Shown here piece by piece: positions 21,345 through 33,410 of a stretch of 64,000 nucleotides of DNA; positions within the stretch are counted from its first letter, which is position 1; every line of letters starts with the position of its first letter. Source of the DNA: Mercurialis annua. Its lineage: Eukaryota > Streptophyta > Magnoliopsida > Malpighiales > Euphorbiaceae. The position numbers were made by a program, and so were the translations under genes. The stretch lies in assembly GCF_937616625.2 (NCBI RefSeq), contig NC_065575.1, positions 7,385,501 to 7,449,500 on the forward strand, read 5' to 3'. The notes under the pieces are model-generated. The model searched no databases. It was not told the DNA's origin and worked only from the letters and a program-made list of their open reading frames with translations.

Positions 21345-21995
21345 CTAGTTTTTTTGGCCACGTGCTACGCACGTTAACGATATCTACATGACCCGTTATT
21401 TAAAATTATAGCTGTATATTTTTTAATAATATATTATTATTTAATTTTATTAAACTTGTGTTTTTTTATTTGTTTTTTTTTATTATTTTATAAAATTTTA
21501 ATTTTTTTTATTGGAAATGTTAAATAGTTAGAATTAGGCAATAGATTTAATTTTTAATATTGTTGTTATTAAAAAAATGATAATATGATTGAAGCAAATT
21601 TATATTGTTTTTTTATAGTAAATAACTAATAAATATAAAAAATATCAAAGCTTTACCACAAATATTATAATATAATTATTTAATGTTAACGAAACTCGTC
21701 ATATTTTTTTATATATAGTGATATATCTGTGCAATTCCTTTTAAGATTAGGAATTTAACTTGTTGCACAATTCCTTTTAGGATTAGAAATTTAATACATA
21801 ATGGTTGCTATTGCGATAATTGTTTTTAATATGTTTCCTTTATGAATTAAGAATGTTATCTTTCTATTTGTTAAGCACAAAAATTCTTATATGTCACAAT
21901 TAGGAATATCAACTTGGATAAAATATGTAGAGGTTATTTTTGTCCGTAAATGGAAGTGTTTCCCGCAAATACACTTTTATATTTGTTATAGATAT
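21345..21995 (-). mobile_element. Helitron-like non-autonomous element
   Basis: On the minus strand it ends in CTAG followed by T, with a perfect 6-bp hairpin ACGTGC-TAC-GCACGT (21361-21375) about ten bases inside. The 5' end lies near 21995. No coding sequence. Confidence 0.5.
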
Positions 21996-22167
21996 AGATA
22001 GATATAGATTAGAGATAAACACTAACATATATATATGCATAGGAGTTAACTTTGAAAACAATTCCTACTATCTTACAACATCTAATCATAATGGAATACT
22101 ATGATGTGCTTGTAATATTGGTTGCTTGCTGGAAAAGTAAAATTTGGAAGTTCACTTTCATTTAGAT

Positions 22168-22260
22168 TCCTATTTAATGTTGGATTCTTTTTATATTCGA
22201 ATTAACTTTTTCACTTAATATGGACTCCTATATAATGTTGGATTCTTTTTGTATTCGAAA
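22168..22260. repeat. Two-copy direct repeat upstream of DUF6598-like gene
   Basis: TAATGTTGGATTCTTTTT followed by A/GTATTCGAA occurs twice, about 58 bases apart, within 150 bases of the start codon. It may be part of the promoter or leader. Confidence 0.5.
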
Positions 22261-22313
22261 TTCTTATAGATACTATTCGTTCTGGAAAATTTAGGGTTCC
22301 AAATTACTCTGAG

Positions 22314-23414
22314 ATGGATCCTGACTTCCCAGATTTCGATTCTTATTCCGATTCCGATGGACTTTCAGACAGTTCTGAAGAAAGCTATGATGTGGGTCTT
22401 TCAGTTTCAGAAATTTTTACGAAAGGGGAAGCTTCTGATGAAGATCTTCCAATGAGGTGTGTTGATGATCGTATTAATATTGATCTTCTCGTGGAACAAA
22501 TAGATAGGAACTGCTTGATACCAGAGTATTGTAAACGTCCTCACAAATCTGCAATCAATAAGCCGAATAAACTCTTGGATACATATGCAGTTATCCTGAG
22601 GCGTGATAAAAATATTCATGACGATCAATTATCTTTGAAAGGTAAACTGTATGGGGAAATTAGAACCGAGGGTTATGGGAAATTCAAGGAGCCGCCGGTG
22701 GACATCAATTTATTCACGGTAGAGGAAGGGAACAAAGATGCTGATCCGGTGGATCTGTCTGCTACTGATAAGTACGAGATTAAGCTGTTCGGTCCTACCA
22801 ATATCGCTCGACTACCTACCTGTCTGCCTTCGATATATGTTCACTTTGATCTGCGTTTGGACAGTCGACCTTTACTGGAAGGTATTGATGAGTTTAGTCA
22901 GTATAAACCGATTTATGGAGGCTGTATCTACTTTCTGGATTTAGATACATCGGTTCTTTCTTTTTGTAACCGTGTTCTAGAGCAACGAGTTGAGATGTTG
23001 GGTACAAGGACATCTCCTTTCAGAATGTATTTACAGTATGCTATTATACAGTATGCGGCATTGGCCCAGATTACTGTTGAAATCCGGAATCGACCGGGTG
23101 TCAGCACCATCTCCGGTTCTATTTATGCTCGTCCTTGCTGTTTCACATATCAATCCCCCCTTATTGGAGATAAGGCGACCGAGGTGGCTGATGATGGCAC
23201 CATTAAGCTGAAGAGGTGTATTATTGCTGTTCCGGGACATGCCTCTCTTGTCATTGTAGCTGAAAAGCTGTGCGATCAACATGGCAACGCCATTTCCAAT
23301 GGTGGCAAAACTTTTTTTGTTCCTATCAAGGAGGGAATGTCTGAGCCTGCGGGTGGATCTATTGACGGCCTCCGTGTTAAAGTCAAGTGGATTTCATATA
23401 ACTATTTTTACTAA
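22314..23414 (+). CDS. DUF6598-like protein (JIP60 C-terminal-domain type), single exon
   Basis: 366 residues, no intron. The N-terminus (1-45) is acidic and Ser-rich. The region from about residue 135 to the end carries the pattern I associate with DUF6598: a KLFGPTNIARLP strand, a YVHFDLRL segment, an AQITVEI segment, then IKLKRCIIAVPGHASLVI and a final GLRVKVKW motif. That domain is best known from the C-terminal part of the cereal 60-kDa jasmonate-induced protein and from free-standing grass proteins; its function is unknown. No ribosome-inactivating domain is present here. The middle (45-130) matches nothing I recognise. The gene lies between a Helitron-like element and a CACTA element inserted about 190 bases after its stop. 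The family call is by eye and moderately sure; that it is a real gene is supported by length and normal codon use. Confidence 0.7.
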   Translation: MDPDFPDFDSYSDSDGLSDSSEESYDVGLSVSEIFTKGEASDEDLPMRCVDDRINIDLLVEQIDRNCLIPEYCKRPHKSAINKPNKLLDTYAVILRRDKNIHDDQLSLKGKLYGEIRTEGYGKFKEPPVDINLFTVEEGNKDADPVDLSATDKYEIKLFGPTNIARLPTCLPSIYVHFDLRLDSRPLLEGIDEFSQYKPIYGGCIYFLDLDTSVLSFCNRVLEQRVEMLGTRTSPFRMYLQYAIIQYAALAQITVEIRNRPGVSTISGSIYARPCCFTYQSPLIGDKATEVADDGTIKLKRCIIAVPGHASLVIVAEKLCDQHGNAISNGGKTFFVPIKEGMSEPAGGSIDGLRVKVKWISYNYFY

Positions 23415-23836
23415 TTGCATGTTTGTAATTGTGCATTCCCACTCACCTAGTATTTATCTAGGCAGTTTTGAACTTTTTGCAAATAGTTTTACCTTGCGGT
23501 ATCCGATTCCCAGATAAATTCTAGGTGAGTGACTGCCAATACTTTTGCTTAAGTAAATGTTGCGGTGATAGACAACATATATACCACATGATTAGGGGTA
23601 TCCGCACTACCACATAAGTCACTTTCAGCAACACCGGACAAGTGTTGCTATATGTTAGGTCTGTTGCAACGCTTTTCAATCGGCTACATTTGCGGCCGCT
23701 GCAATAGGTTTTGACAGCTATTGCAACAGTTTTTTTATACTATTGTAATACAAATAAAAGCGCTGCAATTTATAGCAAAAGCAACAGTTTCAAACATCTA
23801 TTGTAACAGTTTTATAATGCATTTTGCAACGATTTG

Positions 23837-23960
23837 TATAGTACTTTAGGCAACATTTATTTTTATAAGGCAACGATTGTATAGTACTTTGGGCAACATT
23901 TATTTTTATAAGGCAACAATTTGAATGGTACTTTAGGCAACACTTATATATACTGATGCA
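23837..23960. repeat. CACTA subterminal tandem repeat
   Basis: About three copies of a 46-50-bp unit containing GGCAACATTTATTTTTATAA and GTATAGTACTTT. Similar GCAAC motifs recur in inverted orientation at 27730-27900. These are probable transposase binding sites by analogy with En/Spm. Confidence 0.6.
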
Positions 23961-24535
23961 ATGGTTTGGCTAAAACTTTAAATAACGGTTTATATAGAAT
24001 ACGCAACAGTTTATATTTAAAGAACAAGAATTAAAAGCGGAAACTAAAATTATACGCTAAATTTAGAAACGGAAAATATTAACTAAATTGCAATAACAGA
24101 ATATTCACCAAAATAAAAAAACGGAAAATATCCATAAAATTCAAAATCGGAAAATATTTCATCCATCCATCCATTACATTACAAACATAAAATGTTCACC
24201 AAAATATTTATCAAAAATAACGATTATACTTTTAAACATTGAGCGCCTTTTCTGCTACGGAATCATTTTCCACAAATATCTTCCTGAAATCCTGCAAAAC
24301 CATAAACAATGATACTCAATATATGCAAACATAATACATAATAAGATAAATGTGCATAAGAACGAGTACTTAAGTAGAGTGTCGCTCAAAATTTAGCCAA
24401 CGTCTGCAAATGAAAACAATATTATTCAATTTCAACTCAATGCTTAATAGACTGCATTAGCACTTTAACTAAACTGAAGGTGTCGTACCTCTTCCTGCGA
24501 GTTGAAGTACATGAAACTCCTTGGAAGTCTTTCAC

Positions 24536-25440
24536 TCACCCGAATGGGCTTGTTTTGATGGACAACAGTTCAACATCTATCTGCAAATTCAAAAGGAATA
24601 ACAGTCACATTAAACTGGAAGAGTCTAAAAGGAAAAATGGCAGTCATTTAATATGTAGACAGTGTAAAAAGCCTATTTTTTTCTATTTTGTTTTACATAT
24701 AATCTCCTATAGCCAACACTCTGACTGAAGTATTTTGTGTGCTTCTGAAGAAATGTAACTTAGCAAAGTCAAAGCCGCTTTCCGTAATCCATCTTGAGAT
24801 CAATTTATGAAGATTGATATTGAAGAATTTATGACATTGGGAAAAAGAGGAACTGTGACTTTATCAAATTGACTAGTTCATCCCACACCCTAGATTTAAG
24901 AAAATATTGCCTCGTATGTTCTTTTAAGAAGAAATCAAATTCTCATTTTTCTCTTACCAATCAAGCATTGGGCTACTAATTTAGGAAGATAGCATGAAAC
25001 CAAATTCTTTTGAAAAAAAATGGAAGGATAAGCTCAGTAATGATCTTGGATCATTTAACTATTCATATGAATTTTCTTATGATATATTGTAGGTTTGCTA
25101 TTCCAGAATTAAAGGATCGATGGGTGATCAATTTGCTTTCAGATGCGTAAAAGATTTTAAATATCCTTTATATGTTCCAAACAAAACTAAAATGAATGTT
25201 TTTATAAATCAAAAGAGATGATAAACTTCGTACCTCTATTGTCGTATTTGGGGGAATTTCTTGAACTCCCTTACTTCCATATGCTAGCTCAGGTGGAACA
25301 ATTAACAAAGGCTGCAAAACATAATTTATAAACAGTATACAATTAATTACAATTCAACCAATATTACAGTCATAATTAACAGCATACGTGCTAGAAAATT
25401 GTCTCGCCTGTCCTCCGACGCGCATACCTTCAACACCTTA
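24536..25440 (-). pseudogene. Captured FKBP-type peptidyl-prolyl isomerase exons
   Basis: Three exon-like pieces lie in gene order on the minus strand. Piece one, about 25440-25405, reads GVEGMRVGGQ. Piece two, 25311-25234, is flanked by TGCAG and GTACG and reads LLIVPPELAYGSKGVQEIPP plus a few residues. Piece three, 24580-24536, after TTTGCAG, reads IDVELLSIKTSPFG and then a stop. Together they give the C-terminal half of an FKBP domain, including the ELAYG and IPPN active-site loop motifs. The donor after piece one appears to be GC instead of GT, and the N-terminal half is absent. This is host sequence duplicated inside the CACTA element, not a working gene. Confidence 0.7.
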
Positions 25441-25873
25441 CCTGCATATTAATGTCATGACTATAAAGCAATTAGGCATTATCACATACAAACATGAATA
25501 AAGAACAACTCAACAACTAACAATAACACTCAAGATCTTTTAAATAATCCCTAAACTAACAATAGCTCATCTTCATCGTCTTAATCAACTTCTATTTTTG
25601 GTTTAAAACATTGAAGAGCATGTAGTTTTGTTTCAGCTATACTAACCTTCAAATATTCACTTCTAGATATTTTATCTCTGATTCTAGGTACTTTCTTTAT
25701 TTTTCAGCTTGAGCTGTTTTCATCGATCACAAAATAATGGAATATGAACTTCATGCCTATGGTTTTAAAAGTTATCATCTAAACAACTAAATAATGTATG
25801 GTTTTTAAAGTTATCATTTTAAAATTATTTGCAATAGCCAAAATCATTGCCAATTTTGATTAAGTTCACAAAC

Positions 25874-26014
25874 CTCCTCAGCAGCTGATTTGGGACAAAG
25901 AGCTCTGGTCAAAGGTTGTGGCAGCATTGCAGGAGCATGTGCACAAGGAATCTGGAATTCCTTAACCACTAGATGACTGATAACTGCTTCTAATCCTGCT
26001 AACACATCTATACC
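25874..26014 (-). pseudogene. Captured exon resembling DUF3326 protein
   Basis: A 47-codon exon in phase 0 between CTGCAG and GTTTGTG. It reads GIDVLAGLEAVISHLVVKEF followed by IPCAHAPAM. I recognise this as the central part of the cyanobacterial/plastid DUF3326 family, whose function is unknown. The reading frame is undamaged, but the rest of the gene is not found alongside. Confidence 0.5.
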
Positions 26015-26209
26015 CTGCAGCCAAGAAATGTCAAAAAAAATCTCCATTACCATCCCTTGTCGATAATCATCAACATCGTCAATATCTTCATCAGGAAAAC
26101 GTGCACAACATCAATAGTATTCACTTGAACGGAATATCACATAAACACACCGAATAGAAAATGAATTATAGAATCATCACATAGCCATGTAATGGAACAA
26201 AATACCTAG

Positions 26210-26680
26210 AATCTTTCAGAATGATTTTTGATTCAGTTTTGTAACAACAAGAGTAGCATTCAGAATATACGGTTCAATGACAACATTTGTTATCTGCATC
26301 CATGAAAGAAATCAGACAGCTAGTATTCAAAATCTCATTTAACACCATATTAAATAAAACTAAAACATATAATTCTTTGATAAGGAAACTCACCCCTATA
26401 ATGTTTTAGGCCTCCCCTTTTAGCAATCAATAAGTAACGATCACCATGAGTTTTCACATCAGCAGCTATGATATAAATATCTTCATTAAACAAGTCCTCT
26501 AATATACTTATTCAAACAGCTCTGCCTGCTATTTTCTTTTCTACACAGATATAATCTCAGACTTAACAGCTCTGAAAACATTTGCAAAAGTAATAAAATA
26601 GAATAAACTTACCAGTAATAAACCTCAACAAGATTGGTGAACTTTGGATTCCTGTTAACAGCTAATCCAAGAACCTGAAT
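26210..26680 (-). pseudogene. Captured exon pieces of unidentified gene(s)
   Basis: Three intron-bounded pieces on the minus strand read VLGLAVNRNPKFTNLVEVYYW (split here only for description; about 26676-26613), EDIYIIAADVKTHGDRYLL (about 26484-26392) and ITNVVIEPYILNATLVV (about 26295-26215). They look like true exons with splice sites, but I do not recognise the protein. They could belong to the same captured gene as the DUF3326-like exon or to another. Confidence 0.4.
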
Positions 26681-27929
26681 AAGAATATGGAAAACAAATT
26701 CACGCACAAAAACCGGTTCTAAAACATTAAGCATGTAAATCAAATTGAAAATGAATTAAAAATGAGATTACCTTCAATCGATGGAAATTATGCACTGTAA
26801 ATCAATTGAAATTGAAAAAGAGAGCAACGAAAATGAGAGCTTACCTTTCAATCGAAGAAATTGAAAATGCAAATGAAATTGTAATCGCAAATAAAATTGA
26901 AAATGAAAATGGAGATGGAGATTACTTATTGATTGCAAAGAATAACATAAAATCAAAAAAATTGTAAGCTTGTTTAAGTTTAACAAAACGAACATACACA
27001 ATTCTCAATAAAATGAAAACAATCGCGTTCTGATATATTTTCTGGGGAAACAAACAAAGATCAGCGAGGAAGAGAAACTAAAACCTTGACTGAGGAAGTA
27101 TACATATAGAGCTGAGATCGCAGACTTTGTTGATCTTCAACTTCATTTCACAATATATTAGTGATTTTAATTAATCTCTTGTATAGATACGAAGTTTTTT
27201 TGAAATTTGAAATGAAAACCCTAGGTCAATTAAAAGGTTCTCGAACGAGTTTTATTTTGAATTGAGAGAGAAAATTGATTCCAAATTTAGACTGTGAAGT
27301 GAAGAAGCCGGAGATTAATTTTTAATGTTTTTGTTCCAAGTGCTAGTTCCAATGAAAATTGTGCAGGTGCTAGTTATAATAATTTATCATCATATTTATG
27401 AAAACAATCGCGTTCTAATTTCAAATGCAAAGAAATCAGAAACTTTAGCAGAAAAGCTATTGTCTAGAAGAAATGGATTGTTTAGTTTAAAAAAAAAATA
27501 CTTGAGAATGATAATTGCAATGTAATAGAATAAGAAAAATTAAATTATCAAAAAATATTAAAAATAAAAAAAAATTGAGATTTTGATTCAAAAATTAAAA
27601 AAATGATTTTGATTTTTTAAAAATGAAAATATAGTAAAAGTTTCCCATTTTAATTAACAATTATATATAGAAATTTTCAAATATTTTATATTTGAAATAA
27701 GATAACAGTTTAAAAGTGTTGCTAGATTCGCTAAAACTGTTGCATCTTCTAAAGCTAATGCAACCGTTTTCCATATATGCTGCCTTATGTTGTAAATTGC
27801 TGAATTTTGCTAAATTTTGTGCAACGGTTTTTAACCGTAACCTTTCTGTTGCCTTATATGTACTATTGCAACAGTATCAATAGTGTTGCAATGTTAGTGT
27901 TGCTGAAAGTGACTTATGTGGTAGTGCCG

Positions 27930-28216
27930 GTTAATGATGTGCAAGTAGAATTGCTTATATTATGTAGCCAATGGCATTAGTAAAGGTGCATATGCAATGG
28001 AAGTACTGATAAATGTCCAAAATTATACAGAGAAACCGATATCATTACTTCGAATCTTACTGCACTTGGCCAGATGCTTGCCTTTGTTTTTGGATGATGC
28101 AAGCTATCTGCGCCGCTCTCTTATATTCTAATGGTTGTCGAATTTTTCAATCTTTTTTATGCTTGTCTTTGATTCTTTGGAGACCTGTCTGCTTGATTCT
28201 TGCATGCATAGTGATA
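27930..28216. other. Gap between CACTA element and APS2-like gene
   Basis: Probably the 3' UTR and downstream flank of the minus-strand AGPase-like gene. No other feature is seen. Confidence 0.4.
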
Positions 28217-31200
28217 TCATAAAATGGTGCTATCAGGGATCACTGCACTTTGGAGAATAACCACAATTCCTGAACTAATTATATACCCATTATCTTCCCT
28301 GTTGCCTTCTTGCACATTCTCCTTGTTTATTATCTGCTTAGCATCAAGTTATTAACTCTGCATTAGTAAGAAATAATACATATTCTATAACTATTGTTGA
28401 TGGATAGTGTGTAGTTACGAAATAAAGCGACTTGCATATTAATTTTAGTTCATTATATAAGTTATGTGATAAATGTGATAGTTCATACCATGACATTTCT
28501 GCCAATTCTTGCATTCTTATCTATTACAGCTTTCCGTATCCGAGTATCATCTCCAATTCCAATTGGAATGCTGATGCCTATTCCATTCTTTTGAATACAG
28601 TCTCTCTGTTTAGTACACAAAATTCTGTTAACAATAATGTCTTATTAGAAACAAATTTAGGCTAATGTTTTAATTTGCATCTTACTTGATAAAAATCAGA
28701 ACCCATGATCACCGAATCTTCAATTATAACCCGATCTCCTATTCGTGTCCTCATGCCTACCACTGTGTTTTTGATCTTGCACCTCTATTCTTAGAAAGTT
28801 GCACAACCATTTTCCAGGAAGCCAAACAAACAATTTCCCCCATATAAAGTTTTGATGAAAAGTTCAGAGTTGGTTAAATTGCAACTAAAGATTAAATAGA
28901 GGGCAAATGGGTAAAATATTGTTAAATCTTACATTGAGAATGCAACCATCTCCAATGATACTATCTGTTATGACTGCATCAGATATTGTAGTTGGTGGCA
29001 AGTATCTTGGCATGGTGTATACTGGAGATTCTTTATCTGAAAAGCTGCTAAAAAGGTGAAAATATTAGTTAGTTTATGATATAGTTTAAGTAGTGTGATC
29101 ATTGATCAACATATTAATAATAGTAAAATGATATTTTATTCATATGAATACTTTATAAATACTATAAAGTTTCGAAGACAAAATATCGAAGTTAAGACTC
29201 AATAAATTTCCGTGCAATAGAGCGTCTAAGAGTACCGACTGCTTAAGCTTATTGTAGTTGTATTATAGTTTGAACCCTTCCCGGTATTAAAGTACTGACT
29301 TATATCCCATGTTTGATCTTTGTATGCATTCCATATTTGCTTGGTAAAATGCCGAAATGCTCGGCAAGTCCTCCCAATATCCATCAAATCGATACGCGCT
29401 AACCTGTTCTTTCCATATAACAAGAAAACTTCTCATGCTTTCTAGTTGAAAATTGTTAAAGAATATCAACGATCGACTAAATTGTTATAAATTGGAAAGG
29501 CTGAAACGTTAAAATGTAAAAATAATTATATTCATCAAAACAATTTTTTATTTCTGAAGTAAATGCAGAACACTGCTGTTCTGAAAGAGAAACTCTGAAA
29601 CAATACCTTTTATCAGAATGTGTAATGAACGTAGAATTTCGGAGTTTTTAAAGGGTTTTTAAAAACAGAAACAAAATGTAGAAACCTAAAATCGGAAAGT
29701 TTCAGTGCAACACAGATTGAAACTAACCTTCATTCCAGCAGATATCGCAGCAGGAATCACTTCTGTTCCGAAGTCATTTGCCTCAGGAATGTAACTGTCA
29801 AGAAGTTCTGTCATAATCTTCTTATTAACAAGATAGATCCCCATACTCGAAAATGTACTGTGTGTCGAATCGTTGGGCTTTTCAGAGTTCTTTACCTGCA
29901 ATTAATTACAAGATTCCACAGATAATTAAGCCACACAAGTACTTACAGAACAATAATGCTGATAAATCAACTTACCAATCTTAAACTAAACTCTACAATT
30001 CTATCCTGTGAATCCACTTTAAGAATCCCGAAACCTGGGTCTGGTTCTCTAACACAATTCAAAGCAGCAATTGTTATATCAGACTGGCTACTCCGATGCG
30101 CTTCCACCAGTTTCTGATAGTCCATTTTGTAAAGATGGTGGCCAGGAAGTACTAAAAACTCCGTCACAGGATACTCATCTAGTACCCACAAGCATCTTCT
30201 GATGGCATCAGCAGTCCCCTGAGAGAAAAAGAACCATATAGTGTAAGCATTTCGGAACGAACTCATCCAATTAACTTTCAGATCCAAACTACTTGTTCGA
30301 AATAGTTATGCCAAGTTAATTTTATAAGTAACTTCTTGTAGTTGTAAAATGAAAGTTCACTTACCAAAATGTATATATAAAATGTCGCTAATCGTTATGT
30401 AAAACACCTATAGTTCACTAAACGAAAAACGATATAACCTATCCGTTTATTTTACGAGGAATACCTGAAACCAGCCTTGATCTTCGGGAGTCTGATAAGC
30501 TGCAATTACTTGGACGAATCCTTCTTTGCCAAGGCCAATTCCATTATATGCTCTTGAGAGGTGAGAATTGAGTGAAGTGGAATTGAATTGTGTAATGGCA
30601 TATATTCTGTTAATATTACTGTTAATACAGTTGCTTATAACTGCATCAATTAGCCTGTAATTTGCTGCTATAGGAATTGCTCCTTCTGATCTTCTCTTTG
30701 TCAATGGATATAACCTCGACTCCGATCCGTCTCCGAATACAATGGCTGCAACACTCTGCAGCCATAGAAATGAATATTAATATCATTTATTCTACATATA
30801 TAAGGTCTCTAGCTAGGGGTGTGCACCGAATTGAACCGACCAAAAAACTAAAACTAAATTGTTCCGAGCCCAAAATAATATGTTTGGTACATAAATTTTA
30901 AATTTTAAATATTTTGGTTCGGTTCAATGTGTAATTTTAAAATTAGAAAAAACAAACTATATATTTATAATACACTATTTTTTTTTCTAAAAGATAATAT
31001 TATATTCTTATGTATTCAAGTAATTACAATGTATGCTATACTGTTATTTGATCTAGTATTGATACCCACTTTAATGTTTTATTTTTTCCTTTATTTTCTA
31101 AAATATCCTTAAATTCCAATAAAATTTAAAAATGGAATCAAACTTTACCCCTCTAACTCGGTTTTTTTTTTATTTTATTTTTTCAAAAACCGACCAATTT

Positions 31201-31435
31201 TTTAAAAGTCCATTTTTGTATGAAACGAACCAAAAAAGGATGGCACATTCTAATGATGTACAAGAGAAACTATTACCTGATTAATTGGAGAGAACAGAGT
31301 GGGATATTGAGGTGGTTGATGCGAATTCGACACGAAACGCTTTCTTGAAGAAGAAGAAGAAGATACATTTGATAAATGTCTTCCTATTTCAAGAATGGGA
31401 ATTTTAGAACTAGGAAGCTGCAATGCCACCACCAT
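28217..31435 (-). CDS. APS2: ADP-glucose pyrophosphorylase small-subunit-like protein, APS2 type (nine exons)
   Basis: Exons 31435-31277, 30755-30465, 30218-29976, 29895-29728, 29403-29300, 29044-28933, 28784-28686, 28605-28489 and 28333-28217 join in phase to 469 residues (Arabidopsis APS2, At1g05610, is about 476 from memory). A Ser-rich plastid transit-like N-terminus (1-50) is followed by the nucleotidyltransferase domain (54-340) and a left-handed beta-helix with IGDGCIL and [15 protein letters not shown] repeats. Active AGPase makes ADP-glucose for starch. Here the Gly-rich loop reads FGDGSESRL (60-68), losing two conserved glycines. The KRAKPAVPLGANYR region reads [15 protein letters not shown]. 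The catalytic GDHLYRMDY is GHHLYKMDY, with His at 177 in place of the metal-binding Asp. Arabidopsis APS2 is also reported as essentially non-catalytic, so this is probably a conserved pseudoenzyme. Intron 1 holds a GGTTCGGTT-type repeat. Confidence 0.9.
30810..31235. repeat. Dispersed repeat in APS2 intron 1
   Basis: Starts AGGGGTGTGCACCGAATTGAACCG. It contains inverted TTTGGTTCGGTT / AAACGAACCAAAAAA segments, as in decayed hAT-like MITEs elsewhere in the window (5280-5440, 33290-33390, 51800-52140). Confidence 0.4.
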
Positions 31436-33410
31436 GACCAGTGACAGAAATATTATTTTGTCAAGAAAATAACTTCACACATTTAAATTCCTTTCTAAAA
31501 TAGAGATTTAATAGAGAGAATTAAATTGAAGAGAATATTTAGGTTTCTTCTTCTTCATGGCTATCACTTTGTTGCCTGCATTGGTTGTACTTGTTACTTG
31601 GCATGGATTTTTGACATTAATTGTTTAGTGTTATGTACAGCTTTATAAGTTATGATGAAGCTTCTTATTTTTCATGTGGTGCTGATACTAAATGTTTAAC
31701 TTTGATTCTAAACTTCTTGTTTTGCTTTATTCTCTTGGTTTTATGGATTTTGATTCACTTTTTCTTTTCTTATAATAACTCAAAGTGAACTATGTACAAG
31801 AATGAGTTGTACCATTGTATATTAGGATCGTTTACAAGTTTGAAGAATAGTCTAATTAAAAGAATAAAATAACTATCAAATCGTGACTGTTAAATTTGAA
31901 GATTATAAACTTTTAAAATTTCGTCCCAAATTACTATAATTCCGTCACAAATTCTCCATAATTCCGTCATAAATTTGGAAACTATTAATTTTTTATTGTA
32001 ATGGTAAAAATATACTACTTTAAAATATTAGTTTCATAGGTTCGAGCTATTTCTTAAAATCAGACAGGTTGGTCGAACTGATTTAACCGAGAATCAGCAA
32101 ACTGTCCAGTTCGGTTAGATGCTAAATTTCAACAAATCAAAAAAGGATTAAACCGGTAAAATTTGATTTTATTAAGTAAAGCGGACAAATTCGGTCTTCA
32201 AAAATGACTCAAATAAATTTATAGTTCAATTTATAACTATTTTATTTTTTTCTTTACGTAGCTCACTCTTCGACAATTTATCTTTTTTTATATGATTCTC
32301 ACTCTCTCGTTTTTTTTTTGTTGAATCATAAACTTTTTATGAAGCGAATTTGATTTTCAGTTCAACTTAAAAATATTGGTTATAACTTCCTTCTTCCCCT
32401 GTAAACAAAAATAAGAAATTACAAGTTGATTCTAATTCAAAATGAAGCATGAAGGACTAAGGCAATTGTATTAAATGTTGGGGCAATTTGGAATGAAGTA
32501 AGGATTAAGGTAGGGATTTCTTTCAACTTTTTTTGCTTCATTATTTTGTTCCCAATTTGTCCTACATTCCTTTTGGTCAATGTATTTATTTTGTTATCTT
32601 CTACCATACTAGACATAGTTAGGATCAACATTGTTGCTAATGAAGGATTATATTATTATTTCCTTTTAGGCTGCCATAGTGTCATGTTTCTCCATGTTTT
32701 AAATTGAGATAATTGCTTTAAATTCCTAAAATTTTATTCAATATACTAGTCAATCTCTTTCATTTATTTTGATAATTTTACAAGTAAATAATTACACTAA
32801 TCAAACTTGATTCCTTTAAGAATGCAGTAAAACATTCTTTCACTAAAATAAAATATATTTATTAGCATTAGGTATCTATTTTTTATAAATTCTAGTAATT
32901 CTTTTCATATTTAAATTTTAGATATGCAAAAGACGCTAATATTGGTGATTTTTAATGCATTAAACCAAAACAATACAGTTATTGAGTGGCAAAAATTGTT
33001 CCCACGCGGCATACTTTGATGTCTACATAAGCAGCTTGCAATCGGAAATTCAACATATGTTTTAATTGCAAAAATGTGAAAGTTCATGTCTGAAATTGAC
33101 AATATTAAAAGTTCATATTAATATACAAAAATACGACAAAGTTGGTGATTTTTCGTGCAATTAAGTCTAATTTATACCTATTTAATTTTGATCCTTTATA
33201 AACAAATATTTTTAAATTTAAACAAAATTGAAAAATAAACAGAATCAAAATATATCATTTCAGTTCAATTTTTATTTTCTTGAAAACTTAATCGGTTTAT
33301 AGAAATGGCCTTATGAACCGAACCAAAAACCAACTGTATACTACTTGCTCTGTTCGGTTGGTTTGTGCAACCAAAACCAATCTACACAGAAGCAGTTAAA
33401 TTTTTTTAAT
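31436..33410. other. Intergenic region between divergent APS2 and reductase genes
   Basis: It serves as a shared upstream region of two divergent genes about 2 kb apart. AT-rich, with degenerate GGTTCGGTT repeat sequence at 32040-32400 and an AATTGCA-containing relic at 32930-33170 that resembles the element in the LEA leader intron. No coding sequence is seen. Confidence 0.4.

Larger units (their letters stand above)
23605..27926. mobile_element. Non-autonomous CACTA (En/Spm) transposon carrying host gene exons
   Basis: Perfect 30-bp terminal inverted repeats beginning CACTACCACATAAGTCAC (23605-23634 and 27897-27926) and a 3-bp duplication CCG on both sides (23602-23604, 27927-27929) define the element. 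The subterminal regions hold many copies of GCAACAGTTT/GCAACGGTTT-type motifs, as expected for CACTA transposase binding. No transposase or TNPD-like frame is seen. The 4.3-kb interior holds exon-like pieces of at least two cellular genes on the minus strand. Confidence 0.92.

Noticed and set aside
22928..23282. Overlapping frames on both strands inside the DUF6598-like gene
   Set aside because: All are shadows of the 366-codon plus-strand frame.
22314..23414. Possible ribosome-inactivating protein
   Set aside because: Although DUF6598 is linked to JIP60-type proteins, no N-glycosidase domain or its active-site Tyr/Glu/Arg pattern is visible.
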